DNA of 64,000 nt from the NCBI GenBank assembly GCA_045651765.1, contig JAZRSY010000023.1:1-64000 (forward strand). Direction: 5' to 3'. Origin of the DNA: SIG565 sp045651765 (lineage in GTDB: Bacteria > Bacillota > Clostridia > Oscillospirales > Acutalibacteraceae). Shown piece by piece: positions 6,870-16,467 of this stretch (position 1 is its first letter; every line of letters begins with the position of its first letter). Made by a program: the position numbers and the translations under genes. The notes under the pieces were generated by a model, which saw only the letters and a list, made by a program, of their open reading frames with translations, searched no databases and had not been told where the DNA came from.

Positions 6870-9476
6870 TTATTTACCGTAGTAAGCATTTAAATACATT
6901 TGTTTAATCTCGCTGATTAACGGGTACCTTGGGTTAGCGCCTGTGCATTGGTCGTCAAATGCCTGCTCGGCCATTTCATCTAACCTTGCTAAGAAATCGG
7001 CCTCGTCTGCAACATAATCTTTAATTGCCGATTTAATGCCAACCTTGGCTTTTAAATCATTAATAAGTTTAATTAAGCCCTCTAATTTTTCTTCATTAGT
7101 TTTGCCTTTAACGCCTAAATGTTCGGCAATTTCGGCATAACGGGCAAGTGTGTGAGGATGGTCATATTGTGAGAAGGTTCCCATTTTTGTCGGAACTTCA
7201 CTGGCGTTAAAACGAATAACCTCGTTTATCATAAGTGCATTGGCTACACCGTGCGGCAGGTGGAAAAAGGCACCTAATTTATGAGCCATAGAATGACAAA
7301 CGCCTAAAAATGCATTAGCAAATGCCATGCCTGCCATTGTTGCGGCGTTGGCCATTTTTTCGCGGGCTATAACATCGGTTTCGCCGTTTTCGTAGGCTTT
7401 TGGCAAATATTCAAAAATAGTTTTCAAGGCTTTTAGGGCTAAACCATCGGTATAATCGGTTGCTAACATAGAAGCATAGGCCTCTATTGCGTGTGTTACG
7501 GCATCTATTCCCGAGGCGGCAGTCAGGCCCTTTGGAGCCGACATATGAAAATCGGTATCAATAACGGCCATATTTGGAAGCAATTCATAATCGGCAAGTG
7601 GGTATTTAATGCCTGTTTCTTCATCGGTAATAACGGCAAACGGTGTAACCTCACTTCCGGTACCGGCTGATGTGGGAATAGCAATAAAATATGCCTTCTC
7701 GCCCATTTTTGGGAATGTGTAAACACGCTTGCGAATATCTATAAAGCGCATTGCCATATCCATAAAATCAGCTTCGGGGTGCTCATACATAACCCACATA
7801 ATTTTAGCGGCGTCCATAGCCGAGCCACCGCCCAGAGCAATAATTGTGTCGGGGGCAAAGGCAGCCATTTGTTTAGCGCCGTCTTTGGCATTTTTAAGGG
7901 TTGGGTCGGGTTGAACATCGAAGAAAGTGGTGTGCACAATGCCCATTTCGTCTAATTTATCAGTAATGGGTTTGGTGTAACCGTTTTGATAAAGGAAGTT
8001 ATCGGTTACTATAAACGCGCGTTTTTTACCCATAACATTTTTAAGTTCTTCTAATGCAACAGGCAAACAACCTTTTTTAATATAAACCTTTTGGGGTGCC
8101 CTAAACCAAAGCATATTTTCCCTTCTTTCAGCCACAGTCTTAATGTTTAAAAGGTGTTTTACACCAACATTATCGCTTACCGAGTTGCCACCCCAAGAGC
8201 CACAACCAAGGGTTAAAGATGGGGCTAATTTAAAGTTGTATAAATCGCCTATTCCACCGTGTGAAGAGGGTGTATTAACAAGTATGCGGCAGGTTTTCAT
8301 ACGGGCGGCAAACTCATTTAATTTTTCGGTTTCGGTTAATTCGTTAAGGTATACCGAAGATGTATGACCATAACCGCCATCAGCCACGAGGCGCTCGGCT
8401 TTACAGAGGGCGTCGTTAAAATCTTTTGCTTTGTACATTGCAAGCACAGGCGATAATTTTTCGTGTGCAAACTCTTCAGAAAGTTCAACACTTTCAACCT
8501 CGCCTATAAGAATTTTGGTGTTTTGGGGCACTTCAACACCGGCCAAATTTGCAATGGTGTGGGCCTTTTGACCAACAATTTTAGCATTCAAAGCGCCGTT
8601 TATAATAATGGTTTTTCTAACCTTTTCGGTTTCTTCTTTATTTAAAAAATAACAACCGCGGTCGGCGAATTCTTTTTTGACTTTATCATAAATTTTATCT
8701 AAAACAATAACCGATTGCTCAGAGGCACAAATCATACCGTTATCAAATGTCTTAGAATGAATTATTGAGTTTACTGCCAAAAGAATATTAGCGGTATCAT
8801 CAATAATCGCAGGGGTGTTACCTGCGCCAACACCTAAAGCAGGCTTTCCGCTTGAATATGCGGCTTTAACCATTCCGGGTCCACCCGTTGCCAAAATAAT
8901 GTCGGATTCCTTCATAACGGTATTGGTCATTTCAAGGCTTGGCACATCAATCCAATTGATAATACCCTCGGGTGCGCCGGCCTTAACGGCGGCCTCTAAA
9001 ACCAATTTTGCAGCCGCTATTGTGCTTCCTTTTGCACGTGGGTGAGGGCTTATTATAATGCCATTACGGGTTTTAAGGGCTAATAAACATTTAAAAATTG
9101 CGGTAGAGGTTGGGTTGGTTGTGGGAATAACTGCCGCAATTACACCAATGGGTTCGGCTATTTTTTTAATTCCGTAGGCCTTATCTTCCTCAATAACACC
9201 GCAGGTTTTTGTGCTTTTATAGGCGTTGTATATATATTCCGAGGCGTAGTGGTTTTTAATAACCTTATCCTCTACAATACCCATTCCGGTTTCAGCAACA
9301 GCCATTTTAGCAAGCTCAATTCTTGCTTTATTAGCGGCCGATGCTGCGGCTAAAAAAATCTTATCAACCTGCTCTTGCGAATAGGTTGCAAATTTTTGTT
9401 GTGCTTTGCGCACTTCAGATATTGCATTCTCCAGCGCACTTACGCTGTCTACTATACTGTAATTTTTTTCAACCAT
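6870..9476 (-). CDS. adhE: Bifunctional acetaldehyde-CoA/alcohol dehydrogenase
   Basis: An 868-residue AdhE that converts acetyl-CoA to acetaldehyde and then ethanol, using two NADH. The N-terminal aldehyde dehydrogenase half (about 1-440) has the catalytic C250 (NGMICASEQ). The C-terminal half is an iron-dependent alcohol dehydrogenase with GGGSAMDAAK and the metal-ligand regions AVTHAIEAYAS and HSMAHKLGAFFHLPHG. AdhE normally forms spirosomes. The promoter (9506-9534) carries a Rex-type operator over its -10 region and a second box further upstream, implying induction when NADH is high. Confidence 0.97.
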   Translation of the reverse strand: MVEKNYSIVDSVSALENAISEVRKAQQKFATYSQEQVDKIFLAAASAANKARIELAKMAVAETGMGIVEDKVIKNHYASEYIYNAYKSTKTCGVIEEDKAYGIKKIAEPIGVIAAVIPTTNPTSTAIFKCLLALKTRNGIIISPHPRAKGSTIAAAKLVLEAAVKAGAPEGIINWIDVPSLEMTNTVMKESDIILATGGPGMVKAAYSSGKPALGVGAGNTPAIIDDTANILLAVNSIIHSKTFDNGMICASEQSVIVLDKIYDKVKKEFADRGCYFLNKEETEKVRKTIIINGALNAKIVGQKAHTIANLAGVEVPQNTKILIGEVESVELSEEFAHEKLSPVLAMYKAKDFNDALCKAERLVADGGYGHTSSVYLNELTETEKLNEFAARMKTCRILVNTPSSHGGIGDLYNFKLAPSLTLGCGSWGGNSVSDNVGVKHLLNIKTVAERRENMLWFRAPQKVYIKKGCLPVALEELKNVMGKKRAFIVTDNFLYQNGYTKPITDKLDEMGIVHTTFFDVQPDPTLKNAKDGAKQMAAFAPDTIIALGGGSAMDAAKIMWVMYEHPEADFMDMAMRFIDIRKRVYTFPKMGEKAYFIAIPTSAGTGSEVTPFAVITDEETGIKYPLADYELLPNMAVIDTDFHMSAPKGLTAASGIDAVTHAIEAYASMLATDYTDGLALKALKTIFEYLPKAYENGETDVIAREKMANAATMAGMAFANAFLGVCHSMAHKLGAFFHLPHGVANALMINEVIRFNASEVPTKMGTFSQYDHPHTLARYAEIAEHLGVKGKTNEEKLEGLIKLINDLKAKVGIKSAIKDYVADEADFLARLDEMAEQAFDDQCTGANPRYPLISEIKQMYLNAYYGK

Positions 9477-9497
9477 TTAATTGCCTCCTTAATTTCT

Positions 9498-9515
9498 TTG
9501 TTAATATTTTAACAT
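9498..9515. promoter_or_regulatory. Candidate Rex operator 1 (adhE)
   Basis: TTGTTAA-TATT-TTAACAT matches 17 of 18 positions of the clostridial Rex consensus TTGTTAANNNNTTAACAA. It overlaps the -10 hexamer (9506-9511) of the adhE promoter, where a bound repressor would block transcription. The rex gene itself is not in the window. Confidence 0.7.
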
Positions 9516-9534
9516 ACTCACAGGCAACTGTAAA
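9506..9534 (-). promoter_or_regulatory. Promoter of adhE
   Basis: On the minus strand TTTACA (9529-9534), 17 bases and TAAAAT (9506-9511), about 30 bases before the adhE ATG. Confidence 0.7.
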
Positions 9535-9570
9535 CCCTTGAATTTATATTTCTATTATTTGCACAAAATA

Positions 9571-9588
9571 TTGTTAAAATTTTATCAA
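9571..9588. promoter_or_regulatory. Candidate Rex operator 2
   Basis: TTGTTAA-AATT-TTATCAA matches 17 of 18 positions of the same Rex consensus. It lies about 73 bp upstream of operator 1 with respect to adhE and just past the engB stop. AT-rich intergenic DNA raises the chance-match rate, but two near-perfect boxes in front of the classic Rex target are unlikely to be accidental. Confidence 0.6.
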
Positions 9589-9591
9589 TTT

Positions 9592-10182
9592 TTATTTGCT
9601 TTGTGCAAAACTCACTAATAACTCTTTAATTCTGTCGGTTCCCGTGCCATTTAAGGCCGAAGCACAAATAATTTCGGTATTATTTACAAACCCGCTCAGT
9701 TCTGTTTTAATATCCTCTAACCTTTTTTGTGTTTCGGTTTTATTTAGTTTGTCGCATTTTGTTAAAACTATACTATACGGGATTTTATAATAACTTAAGA
9801 ATTGCAACATAGATATATCCTGCTCCGAGGCTTTGTGGCGCATATCTATTAACTGAAACACCATTGGTATGTTGCGGCCGCTTCTAAAATACTCTTCCAT
9901 TAAGCCGGCCCAACGCTCCTTTTCGGCATCATTAACCTTTGCGTAGCCGTAACCCGGCAAATCCACAATTCTAAGTTCTGGCAATTTGTAAAAATTAATT
10001 GTAACCGTCTTGCCGGGCTTTCCGCTAACCCTGGCAAGTGATTTTTTGCCCAAAACCTTATTGATAAGTGAAGATTTACCAACATTAGATTTACCCGAAA
10101 AACAAATTTCGGGTAAATCCGAGGTTGGCAACTGGGAAGCCAACCCAAAAGAATTTTCATATACAACATTGTTAAAATTCAT
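9592..10182 (-). CDS. ysxC: Ribosome biogenesis GTP-binding protein YsxC/EngB
   Basis: A 196-residue TRAFAC GTPase needed for 50S subunit maturation. G1 is GKSNVGKSS (30-38), the G2 threonine region follows, G3 is DLPGYGYAK (from 74) and G4 is TKCD near 141. It lies eight bases after lon, the conserved lon-ysxC order of Firmicutes, and is probably the last gene of the pncB-to-engB unit. No strong terminator follows; only weak AT-rich structure lies between it and adhE. Confidence 0.95.
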   Translation of the reverse strand: MNFNNVVYENSFGLASQLPTSDLPEICFSGKSNVGKSSLINKVLGKKSLARVSGKPGKTVTINFYKLPELRIVDLPGYGYAKVNDAEKERWAGLMEEYFRSGRNIPMVFQLIDMRHKASEQDISMLQFLSYYKIPYSIVLTKCDKLNKTETQKRLEDIKTELSGFVNNTEIICASALNGTGTDRIKELLVSFAQSK

Positions 10183-10190
10183 AATAACAC

Positions 10191-12584
10191 CTACTGTTTA
10201 ACCGACTGAACAGAAGAGGAAAAGGTTGTTTTAATTTTTTTAGGAGAACGAACTAAGGCCGCCTCTACAACCTCGTTTACATTTGTTACAGGTATAAATT
10301 TAATGTTATCTTTAACCTCTTTGTCAATATCGGCTATATCAGAAATATTTTCCTTAGGTATAAACACCGTTTTAACGCCGCCACGGTATGCCGCCATGCT
10401 TTTTTCTTTTAATCCACCAATGGCCAAAACCCTGCCGCGTATTGTAACCTCGCCCGTCATGGCAACATCACGCCTTATAGGTATGTTGGTTAGTGCCGAA
10501 ACCAAGGCTGTTGTTATTGTAACACCTGCCGATGGCCCATCTTTAGGAACGGCGGCCTCGGTTGCATGAATGTGAATGTCTTTTTTACTGTAAAAATCGG
10601 GGGCAATTCCAAAATATTTGGCGTTACACCTCACATATGTTACGGCTGCTTTAGCCGATTCGCGCATTACTTCGCCAAGTGAGCCCGTAAGTTCTAATTT
10701 TCCTGTGCCTTCGGCCACGGCAACCTCAAGCTGCATTATTTCGCCACCAACGGCAGTCCAGGCAAGACCGTTTACAACGCCCACTTCATCGTTTTTAAGA
10801 ATTTCTTCGGGTTTATAGCGGCGTTTGCCCAACATTTGCTCTACAAACTGTTTGTTTGCGGTAATCTTTTTAGCCGAGCCCTCTACAATCAGTTTGGCAG
10901 ATTTACGGCAAATTGCCGCAATTTCTCGTTCTAATTTGCGCACTCCTGCCTCACGTGTGTAATAATCAATTAAGGCATAAATTCCGCTATCGGTAAACTT
11001 AAACTCGTTTTTGGTAAGGTCGTGGCGCGCCATTTGTTTGGCAACCAAATGCTTTTTGGCAATACCAAATTTTTCTTGCCGTGTGTAACTCGAAAGCTCT
11101 ATAATTTCCATTCTGTCGAGTAGCGGCGCCGGTATTGTTTCGGTTGTATTAGCCGTTGTTATGAAAACAACCTTGCTTAAATCGTACGGAATATCAATAT
11201 AATGGTCGGTAAATGTTGAGTTTTGTTCGGGGTCTAACACCTCTAACATGGCAGAGGCGGGGTCGCCTTTATAGTCGCTGCCAAGTTTATCAATTTCGTC
11301 CAATAAAATTAACGGGTTGCCACAGCCGGCCGTTTTTAAAGCGTTGATTATTTTGCCGGGCATTGCCGCAACATAGGTGCGTCTATGTCCTCGTATTTCA
11401 GATTCGTCGTGCACGCCACCCAAAGAATCTCTGGCAAAACGCCTGCCCATACATTCGGCAATAGTTTTGCCAATTGAGGTTTTACCCACACCGGGTGGGC
11501 CCACCAAACAAATAATTTGGCCCTTTATTTCGGGCGATAACAGGTAAACCGAAAGCATTTCTAAAATTCTTTGTTTAACCTTATCCATACCAAAAAAATC
11601 ACGGTCTAATATTTTTTGGGCTGTTTTAATATCTATTTTTGTGTTGGTAAAACTTTGCCAAGGCAGCTCTATGCAGGTGTCTAAATATCCCCTTATAACA
11701 CCGCCATCGTGTGAGCCTTGCGGTAACTTTATAAGTTTATTGAGCTCTTTGGTTAGTTTTTCTTTAACCTGAGCCGTGGTGTTTAAAGAATTAATTTTGC
11801 CTAAATATTCGGTAAATTCATCTTCTGATGAATCATCGCCATAAAGTTCCGAATTTATGGCCTTTATTTGTTCGCGCAAATAATATTCGCGGTTATTGTC
11901 GTCAATTTGTTCCTTAACCTTTTCGCCTAATTCACGGTCAAGTTCTAAAATATGGCGTTCTTTGTCGAGCAGCTCGATTAACAAGGTTGCCCTGTTTTCA
12001 CTTGAGAGTTCCTCAATAAGCGGAATTTTTTCGGCATAAGGTATATGTAAATTAAAGGCTATGTAATCACAAATTTCGCCTAAATCTTCGGCCTTGCTTT
12101 CGGCCACGGTTCTGACAATATCGGGTGCTAATTTTGGCAAAAGCGAGGCATAAAGACCAAACTCTTCTTTTAAACGACGAAGTAGTGTTTCTTTATAAAG
12201 CGGATTTTCAAAATTTTCTTCAGGTGGGCATTCTTTGGTTTTTAAAATAAGAACATCGGCGTTGTTATTTAAATTTTCGCCCTCAAAAAAAGCCCTGTAT
12301 TTATTTTGCACAACCACCTTAACGGTGCCGTCGGGCATTTTTAACATTTGGTTAATGCCTGCAACACAACCCACGGTCGCCATTTCTTTAAGCGGTGGGT
12401 ATTCCTCTGACATATTAAGTTGGGTTATTAAAAACACCTCTCGCCCTTTATCTAGGGCGTGTTTTAAGGCCTCGAGTGATGCCTTTCGGCCAATATCTAA
12501 GCCTGTGGTTGTGCCCGGGAAAGGAACAATACCCCTTAAAACTATTGTGGGTAAAACCTTTTCCCTTAGCATAGTGTTTGACAT
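10191..12584 (-). CDS. lon: ATP-dependent protease Lon
   Basis: A 797-residue LonA. The N-terminal substrate-binding domain begins with PTIVLRGIVPFPG. The AAA+ module has Walker A GPPGVGKTS (from 362) and Walker B LILLDEIDK. The C-terminal protease domain has the Ser-Lys dyad: S685 in KDGPSAG and K728 in GLKEKS. It is a soluble cytoplasmic hexamer that degrades damaged and regulatory proteins. GGAGG precedes the ATG. It sits 15 bases after the ABC transporter gene and eight before engB. No CtsR or CIRCE box is visible here, so it is probably read through from upstream. Confidence 0.97.
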   Translation of the reverse strand: MSNTMLREKVLPTIVLRGIVPFPGTTTGLDIGRKASLEALKHALDKGREVFLITQLNMSEEYPPLKEMATVGCVAGINQMLKMPDGTVKVVVQNKYRAFFEGENLNNNADVLILKTKECPPEENFENPLYKETLLRRLKEEFGLYASLLPKLAPDIVRTVAESKAEDLGEICDYIAFNLHIPYAEKIPLIEELSSENRATLLIELLDKERHILELDRELGEKVKEQIDDNNREYYLREQIKAINSELYGDDSSEDEFTEYLGKINSLNTTAQVKEKLTKELNKLIKLPQGSHDGGVIRGYLDTCIELPWQSFTNTKIDIKTAQKILDRDFFGMDKVKQRILEMLSVYLLSPEIKGQIICLVGPPGVGKTSIGKTIAECMGRRFARDSLGGVHDESEIRGHRRTYVAAMPGKIINALKTAGCGNPLILLDEIDKLGSDYKGDPASAMLEVLDPEQNSTFTDHYIDIPYDLSKVVFITTANTTETIPAPLLDRMEIIELSSYTRQEKFGIAKKHLVAKQMARHDLTKNEFKFTDSGIYALIDYYTREAGVRKLEREIAAICRKSAKLIVEGSAKKITANKQFVEQMLGKRRYKPEEILKNDEVGVVNGLAWTAVGGEIMQLEVAVAEGTGKLELTGSLGEVMRESAKAAVTYVRCNAKYFGIAPDFYSKKDIHIHATEAAVPKDGPSAGVTITTALVSALTNIPIRRDVAMTGEVTIRGRVLAIGGLKEKSMAAYRGGVKTVFIPKENISDIADIDKEVKDNIKFIPVTNVNEVVEAALVRSPKKIKTTFSSSVQSVKQ

Positions 12585-12599
12585 AGTTTTCCTCCGGAA

Positions 12600-14315
12600 T
12601 TAATTGTTTTTAAACTGCAAATTATAAAGCTTGGCATATTCCCCTTCTAAACCTAAAAGTTCGGTGTGGGTGCCGCGCTCGGTAATTTCGCCGTTTGAAA
12701 TTACGGCAATTTCGTCGGCATTTTTTATTGTTGAAAGCCTGTGGGCAACCACTATTGTGGTGCGGCCGCTGCAAAGTTCTTCAAGTGCCGACTGAATTAG
12801 AATTTCGGTTGTGTTATCCAGCGCACTGGTGGCTTCATCTAAAATAAGTATGGGTGGATTTTTAAGGAACACCCTTGCTATACTCAAGCGCTGTTTTTGT
12901 CCGCCCGAAAGTTTAACGCCGCGCTCACCAATTTGGGTGTCGTATTTTTCGGGCAAGGTCATAATATAATCGTGTATATTGGCGTTTTTAGCGGCCTCAA
13001 TAACCTCTTGCTCGGTAGCGTTGGGGCGGCCATATAAAATATTATCTTTAATGCTTGCATTAAACAGGTAAATATCTTGCTGAACAATACCAATATTTTT
13101 TCTAAGGCTTTCTAAGGTTATGTTTTTTATATTGGTGCCGTCTATTAAAATTTCGCCGTCTTGCACATTATAAAACCTGGGTAGCAGGTGGCAAAATGTT
13201 GTTTTGCCGCCACCGCTGGGGCCCACCAGTGCAAATTTTTGTCCGGCATTAATTTTAAGGCTTATATTTCTTAAAACATCGGCCTCTTCGCCATACCTTG
13301 AGGTTACATTTTTAAATTCAATGTTACCTATAATATCGGTTTTAGGTTTGGCTTCGGGTTCGTCTTGTTCGGGCTTTTCGTCCATAATTTCTATAAAGCG
13401 TTCAAAACCTGTAACACCCTCTTGATATTGCTCCATAAAATTAATAAGGGTGGTTACGGGGTTTAAAAATACACCAACCGAAACTATAAAGGCCGAATAA
13501 TCGGCCATATTTATGCTGCCGTTATACAAAAACAAACCGCCAAAAATTAACACAATAACATTAAAAACATCGGTTATAAACGAGGTAAAGGAATGAAACC
13601 TTCCCATTAAATTAAAGGCTTCGCGGCGGGCCGACACAAAATATTCGTTGCCCTTTTCGAATTTTAATTCCTCGGTTTTTTTGTTGGTAAATGCCTTTGT
13701 AACCCTAATGCCGCTAATGCTGCTTTCAAGCGCAGCATTAATTTCGGCCAGTGATAGCCTGCTTTTTTTAAAGGCTGTTTTCATTTTAAGCCTTAATTTT
13801 GCTGCAGCAAAGGTCATAACAGGCACACATAAAAACACAATTAACGAAAGTTTAAGGTTAATTGATGATAAATAAATGAAAGAAACTATTATAGAAATGG
13901 AAGAAATAATAACATTTTCGGGGCCGTGGTGGGCAAGTTCGCTTATGCTCATTAAGTCACTCGTCATGCGCGACATAATTTTACCCGTTTCGTTATTATC
14001 GTAAAATTTGTAGGGCAATTTTTGCAGGTGGTTAAACATATCGCTACGCATTTGTGCCTGCATTTTAACGCCCATCATATGCCCTTGGTACTGAATAAAA
14101 TACATAAGCAACATACGCACAAAATAAAGGCTGAGCAACAATACACCCGCCGCTATTATTAAATAATATTTGCGGCCCGGTATTAAATTGTTAAGCATTG
14201 TTCGGGTTATAATTGGGTAAACAATGCCTATAACCGATATTGAAAATGATGCCAACATATCAAGCGCAAATATTTTTTTGTGTGGCTTATAGTACTTTAA
14301 AAATCTTTTTAACAT
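12600..14315 (-). CDS. ABC transporter, fused permease and ATPase (exporter type)
   Basis: A 571-residue half-transporter of the MsbA/LmrA/MdlB exporter type. The membrane domain (about 1-310) has six predicted helices. The nucleotide-binding domain has Walker A GPSGGGKTT (from 365), signature LSGGQKQR (469-476), Walker B ILILDEATSALD and the switch histidine in VAHRLST. It probably works as a homodimer, since no second half-transporter is adjacent. The substrate is unknown; lipids, drugs or peptides are usual for the family. It lies between a lipoprotein gene and lon, all in one direction with short gaps. Confidence 0.9.
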   Translation of the reverse strand: MLKRFLKYYKPHKKIFALDMLASFSISVIGIVYPIITRTMLNNLIPGRKYYLIIAAGVLLLSLYFVRMLLMYFIQYQGHMMGVKMQAQMRSDMFNHLQKLPYKFYDNNETGKIMSRMTSDLMSISELAHHGPENVIISSISIIVSFIYLSSINLKLSLIVFLCVPVMTFAAAKLRLKMKTAFKKSRLSLAEINAALESSISGIRVTKAFTNKKTEELKFEKGNEYFVSARREAFNLMGRFHSFTSFITDVFNVIVLIFGGLFLYNGSINMADYSAFIVSVGVFLNPVTTLINFMEQYQEGVTGFERFIEIMDEKPEQDEPEAKPKTDIIGNIEFKNVTSRYGEEADVLRNISLKINAGQKFALVGPSGGGKTTFCHLLPRFYNVQDGEILIDGTNIKNITLESLRKNIGIVQQDIYLFNASIKDNILYGRPNATEQEVIEAAKNANIHDYIMTLPEKYDTQIGERGVKLSGGQKQRLSIARVFLKNPPILILDEATSALDNTTEILIQSALEELCSGRTTIVVAHRLSTIKNADEIAVISNGEITERGTHTELLGLEGEYAKLYNLQFKNN

Positions 14316-14333
14316 TTTATACTCCTAAGGTAT

Positions 14334-14906
14334 TTAACTTAAGGTCCAATTAGCTGTATCCACTAAATTAACGGCTATTAATTGGTTTTCTTCGAAAAAG
14401 AAATCTATGCGGTGGTTATCTACAGAATAGGTTAAAGCCTTGCAATTTTCTATAACATAAGGCAAAAAGTAAACCTCTTTGTTTTCAACATTCTTTTCGG
14501 TAAAATTAATGGCCGGGAATGAGTTTTTAACCTCTTCCATTGTTACATAAGAATTCATTAAAAAACCAAAAGCAGTGCCGTTAAAAACTATGGAAGATAT
14601 GCCGTTTTGCTCTTTGGCGGTTTCAAAATAAAAACTTGTATCGCCGGCTAAAAAATAGGTGCTTTTATTTTCATTTATTACATAAAAGCCTGTTTCGCCA
14701 ATGGCGTTTTCATCGTAATTATAGGCTGCTTTAACACTTGCGGTGGGTGTACCCAAGGCAATGTCGCACTCGGGTATTTTACCGGCCTTTAAACATTCTG
14801 TTAGGTCATATTTTCCACTACCGCTTGCAGTGTCGCCGTTGCCAGTGCAACCACAAATGCAAAACACAAACAAGAAAACAAGTAATAATGCTGTAAGTTT
14901 TTTCAT
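14334..14906 (-). CDS. Putative lipoprotein of unknown function
   Basis: A 190-residue protein I do not recognise. It begins with a lipoprotein signal peptide: MKK, a hydrophobic stretch (about 5-17) and a lipobox with Cys near residue 20 (ICGC), followed by a Gly/Ser/Asp-rich linker. The rest is soluble and is expected outside the membrane. Its ATG overlaps the last base of the pncB stop codon (TAATG), implying translational coupling. The ABC exporter follows 18 bases later, so it might assist that exporter, but there is no direct evidence. Confidence 0.7.
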   Translation of the reverse strand: MKKLTALLLVFLFVFCICGCTGNGDTASGSGKYDLTECLKAGKIPECDIALGTPTASVKAAYNYDENAIGETGFYVINENKSTYFLAGDTSFYFETAKEQNGISSIVFNGTAFGFLMNSYVTMEEVKNSFPAINFTEKNVENKEVYFLPYVIENCKALTYSVDNHRIDFFFEENQLIAVNLVDTANWTLS

Positions 14907-16360
14907 TATTTTTTACCTCCACCATGTTTTATTAATAATTCGTTTCTTTGTTCCCAAAGCCTTTCGGATAAATCCACATAATAGGTGTGTGGCTTTTCAA
15001 AACGCTTAACCTCTTCCCACAGGGTTTCAACCTGATGTGCTCGGTAATCAGAAATTTCTTTAACACTTGGGGACTCATAAACCTGGTTGCCGTTTTCGAA
15101 CAGTTTAACCTGTAGTTTTTTGGCAACAAAATTTTCTACCGTTTTGCGTTTCCAGGTGTGTATTGGGTCAAAAATCTCATATGGCTTTGTATCGTCTATT
15201 TTTTCATCATTAAGGGTAATAACATCGGCTATAGCTTTGCCGGTTTCTTTGTCGAATAACCTCCACGGGATTTTCACACCGGGCAATGTTATTTTTGCAG
15301 TATTTTCGCTTATTTTAATTCGGGGTGTAACAACACCGTCTTTTTCCACGGCGGCAAGCTTATATACCCCACCAAAAACCGATTCAGGAGCGGCGGTAAT
15401 CAACCTTTCGCCAACGCCAAATGAATCCACCTTAGCGCCCTGCATTAACATATCTCTGATTAAATATTCATCCAACGAGTTAGACACGCAGATTTTACAA
15501 TCGGGGTAGCCTGCATCGTCCAACATTTTTCTAACCTTTTTGGTTAAATAGGTAATATCTCCGCTGTCTATTCTAACGCCAACGGGGCGTTTGCCCAATG
15601 GCTTTAACACCTCGTCGAACACCCTTATAGCATTTGGTATGCCCGATTTTAAAACATTATATGTGTCTACTAATAAAAGGCAGGTGTTGGGGTAACGCTC
15701 GGCATAGGTTTTAAAGGCTAAATATTCGTCTTCAAAAAGTTGCACCCAACTGTGTGCCATTGTGCCCGAGGCAGCAACACCAAAATCTTTGGCCGATTTA
15801 ATACAAGATGTGCCAACGCAACCGCCAATAACGGCAGCCCTTGCACCGTAAACGGCAGCGTCGTAACTGTGGGCGCGGCGGGCGCCAAACTCCATAACGG
15901 CCCTGCCCTGTGCAGCGGTGGCAATACGGTTGGCCTTGGTGGCGATTAATGACTGATGGTTAACGGTTAAAAGCACCATTGTTTCTACCAAAAATGCCTG
16001 TATTGCAGGGCCCTTAACCGTTACTATTGGCTCACCCGGGAAAATGGGTGTGCCCTCGGGTATAGCCCAAACATCGCAGGTAAATTTAAAGTTGCTTAAA
16101 TAGTCAATAAACTCTTCGCAAAACAAATTAAGCGAGCGTAAATATTCAATATCTTCATTATCAAAATGCAGATTATTAAAATATTCTATTAACTGCTCTA
16201 TTCCCGCCATAATGGCAAAACCGCCATTATCGGGAACCTTTCTGAAAAACATATCAAAATAGGTAATGGTGTCCTTCATATCACTGTTTAAAATGCCATT
16301 GGCCATGGTCATTTCGTAAAGGTCCATTATCATGGTTAAGTCTTTAATATCTTTTTTCAT
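14906..16360 (-). CDS. pncB: Nicotinate phosphoribosyltransferase
   Basis: A protein of about 484 residues that converts nicotinate and PRPP to nicotinate mononucleotide with ATP hydrolysis, the salvage entry to NAD. The family pattern is clear: LYEMTMANG near the N-terminus, FGARRAHSYDAAVYGARAA, GTMAHSWVQ and a PRPP-region VGVRIDSGD. A longer frame starts at 16375, but GGAAGTG is spaced for the ATG at 16360. It heads an apparent unit with the lipoprotein, exporter, lon and engB genes. NAD salvage fits the NADH-dependent fermentation enzymes nearby. Confidence 0.93.
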   Translation of the reverse strand: MKKDIKDLTMIMDLYEMTMANGILNSDMKDTITYFDMFFRKVPDNGGFAIMAGIEQLIEYFNNLHFDNEDIEYLRSLNLFCEEFIDYLSNFKFTCDVWAIPEGTPIFPGEPIVTVKGPAIQAFLVETMVLLTVNHQSLIATKANRIATAAQGRAVMEFGARRAHSYDAAVYGARAAVIGGCVGTSCIKSAKDFGVAASGTMAHSWVQLFEDEYLAFKTYAERYPNTCLLLVDTYNVLKSGIPNAIRVFDEVLKPLGKRPVGVRIDSGDITYLTKKVRKMLDDAGYPDCKICVSNSLDEYLIRDMLMQGAKVDSFGVGERLITAAPESVFGGVYKLAAVEKDGVVTPRIKISENTAKITLPGVKIPWRLFDKETGKAIADVITLNDEKIDDTKPYEIFDPIHTWKRKTVENFVAKKLQVKLFENGNQVYESPSVKEISDYRAHQVETLWEEVKRFEKPHTYYVDLSERLWEQRNELLIKHGGGKK

Positions 16361-16423
16361 TTTACACACTTCCATATATAAATATTATTATATATATAAT
16401 AAATTAAAAAAACCGTAAAGTCA

Positions 16424-16449
16424 ATAAAAAAGGGAGGCCTAAGCCTCCC
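16424..16449 (-). terminator. Terminator of groESL
   Basis: GGGAGGC, a four-base loop and GCCTCCC (16432-16449), followed on the minus strand by a T run (16424-16431). Confidence 0.9.
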
Positions 16450-16467
16450 CATTTCTAATTTAAAAAT

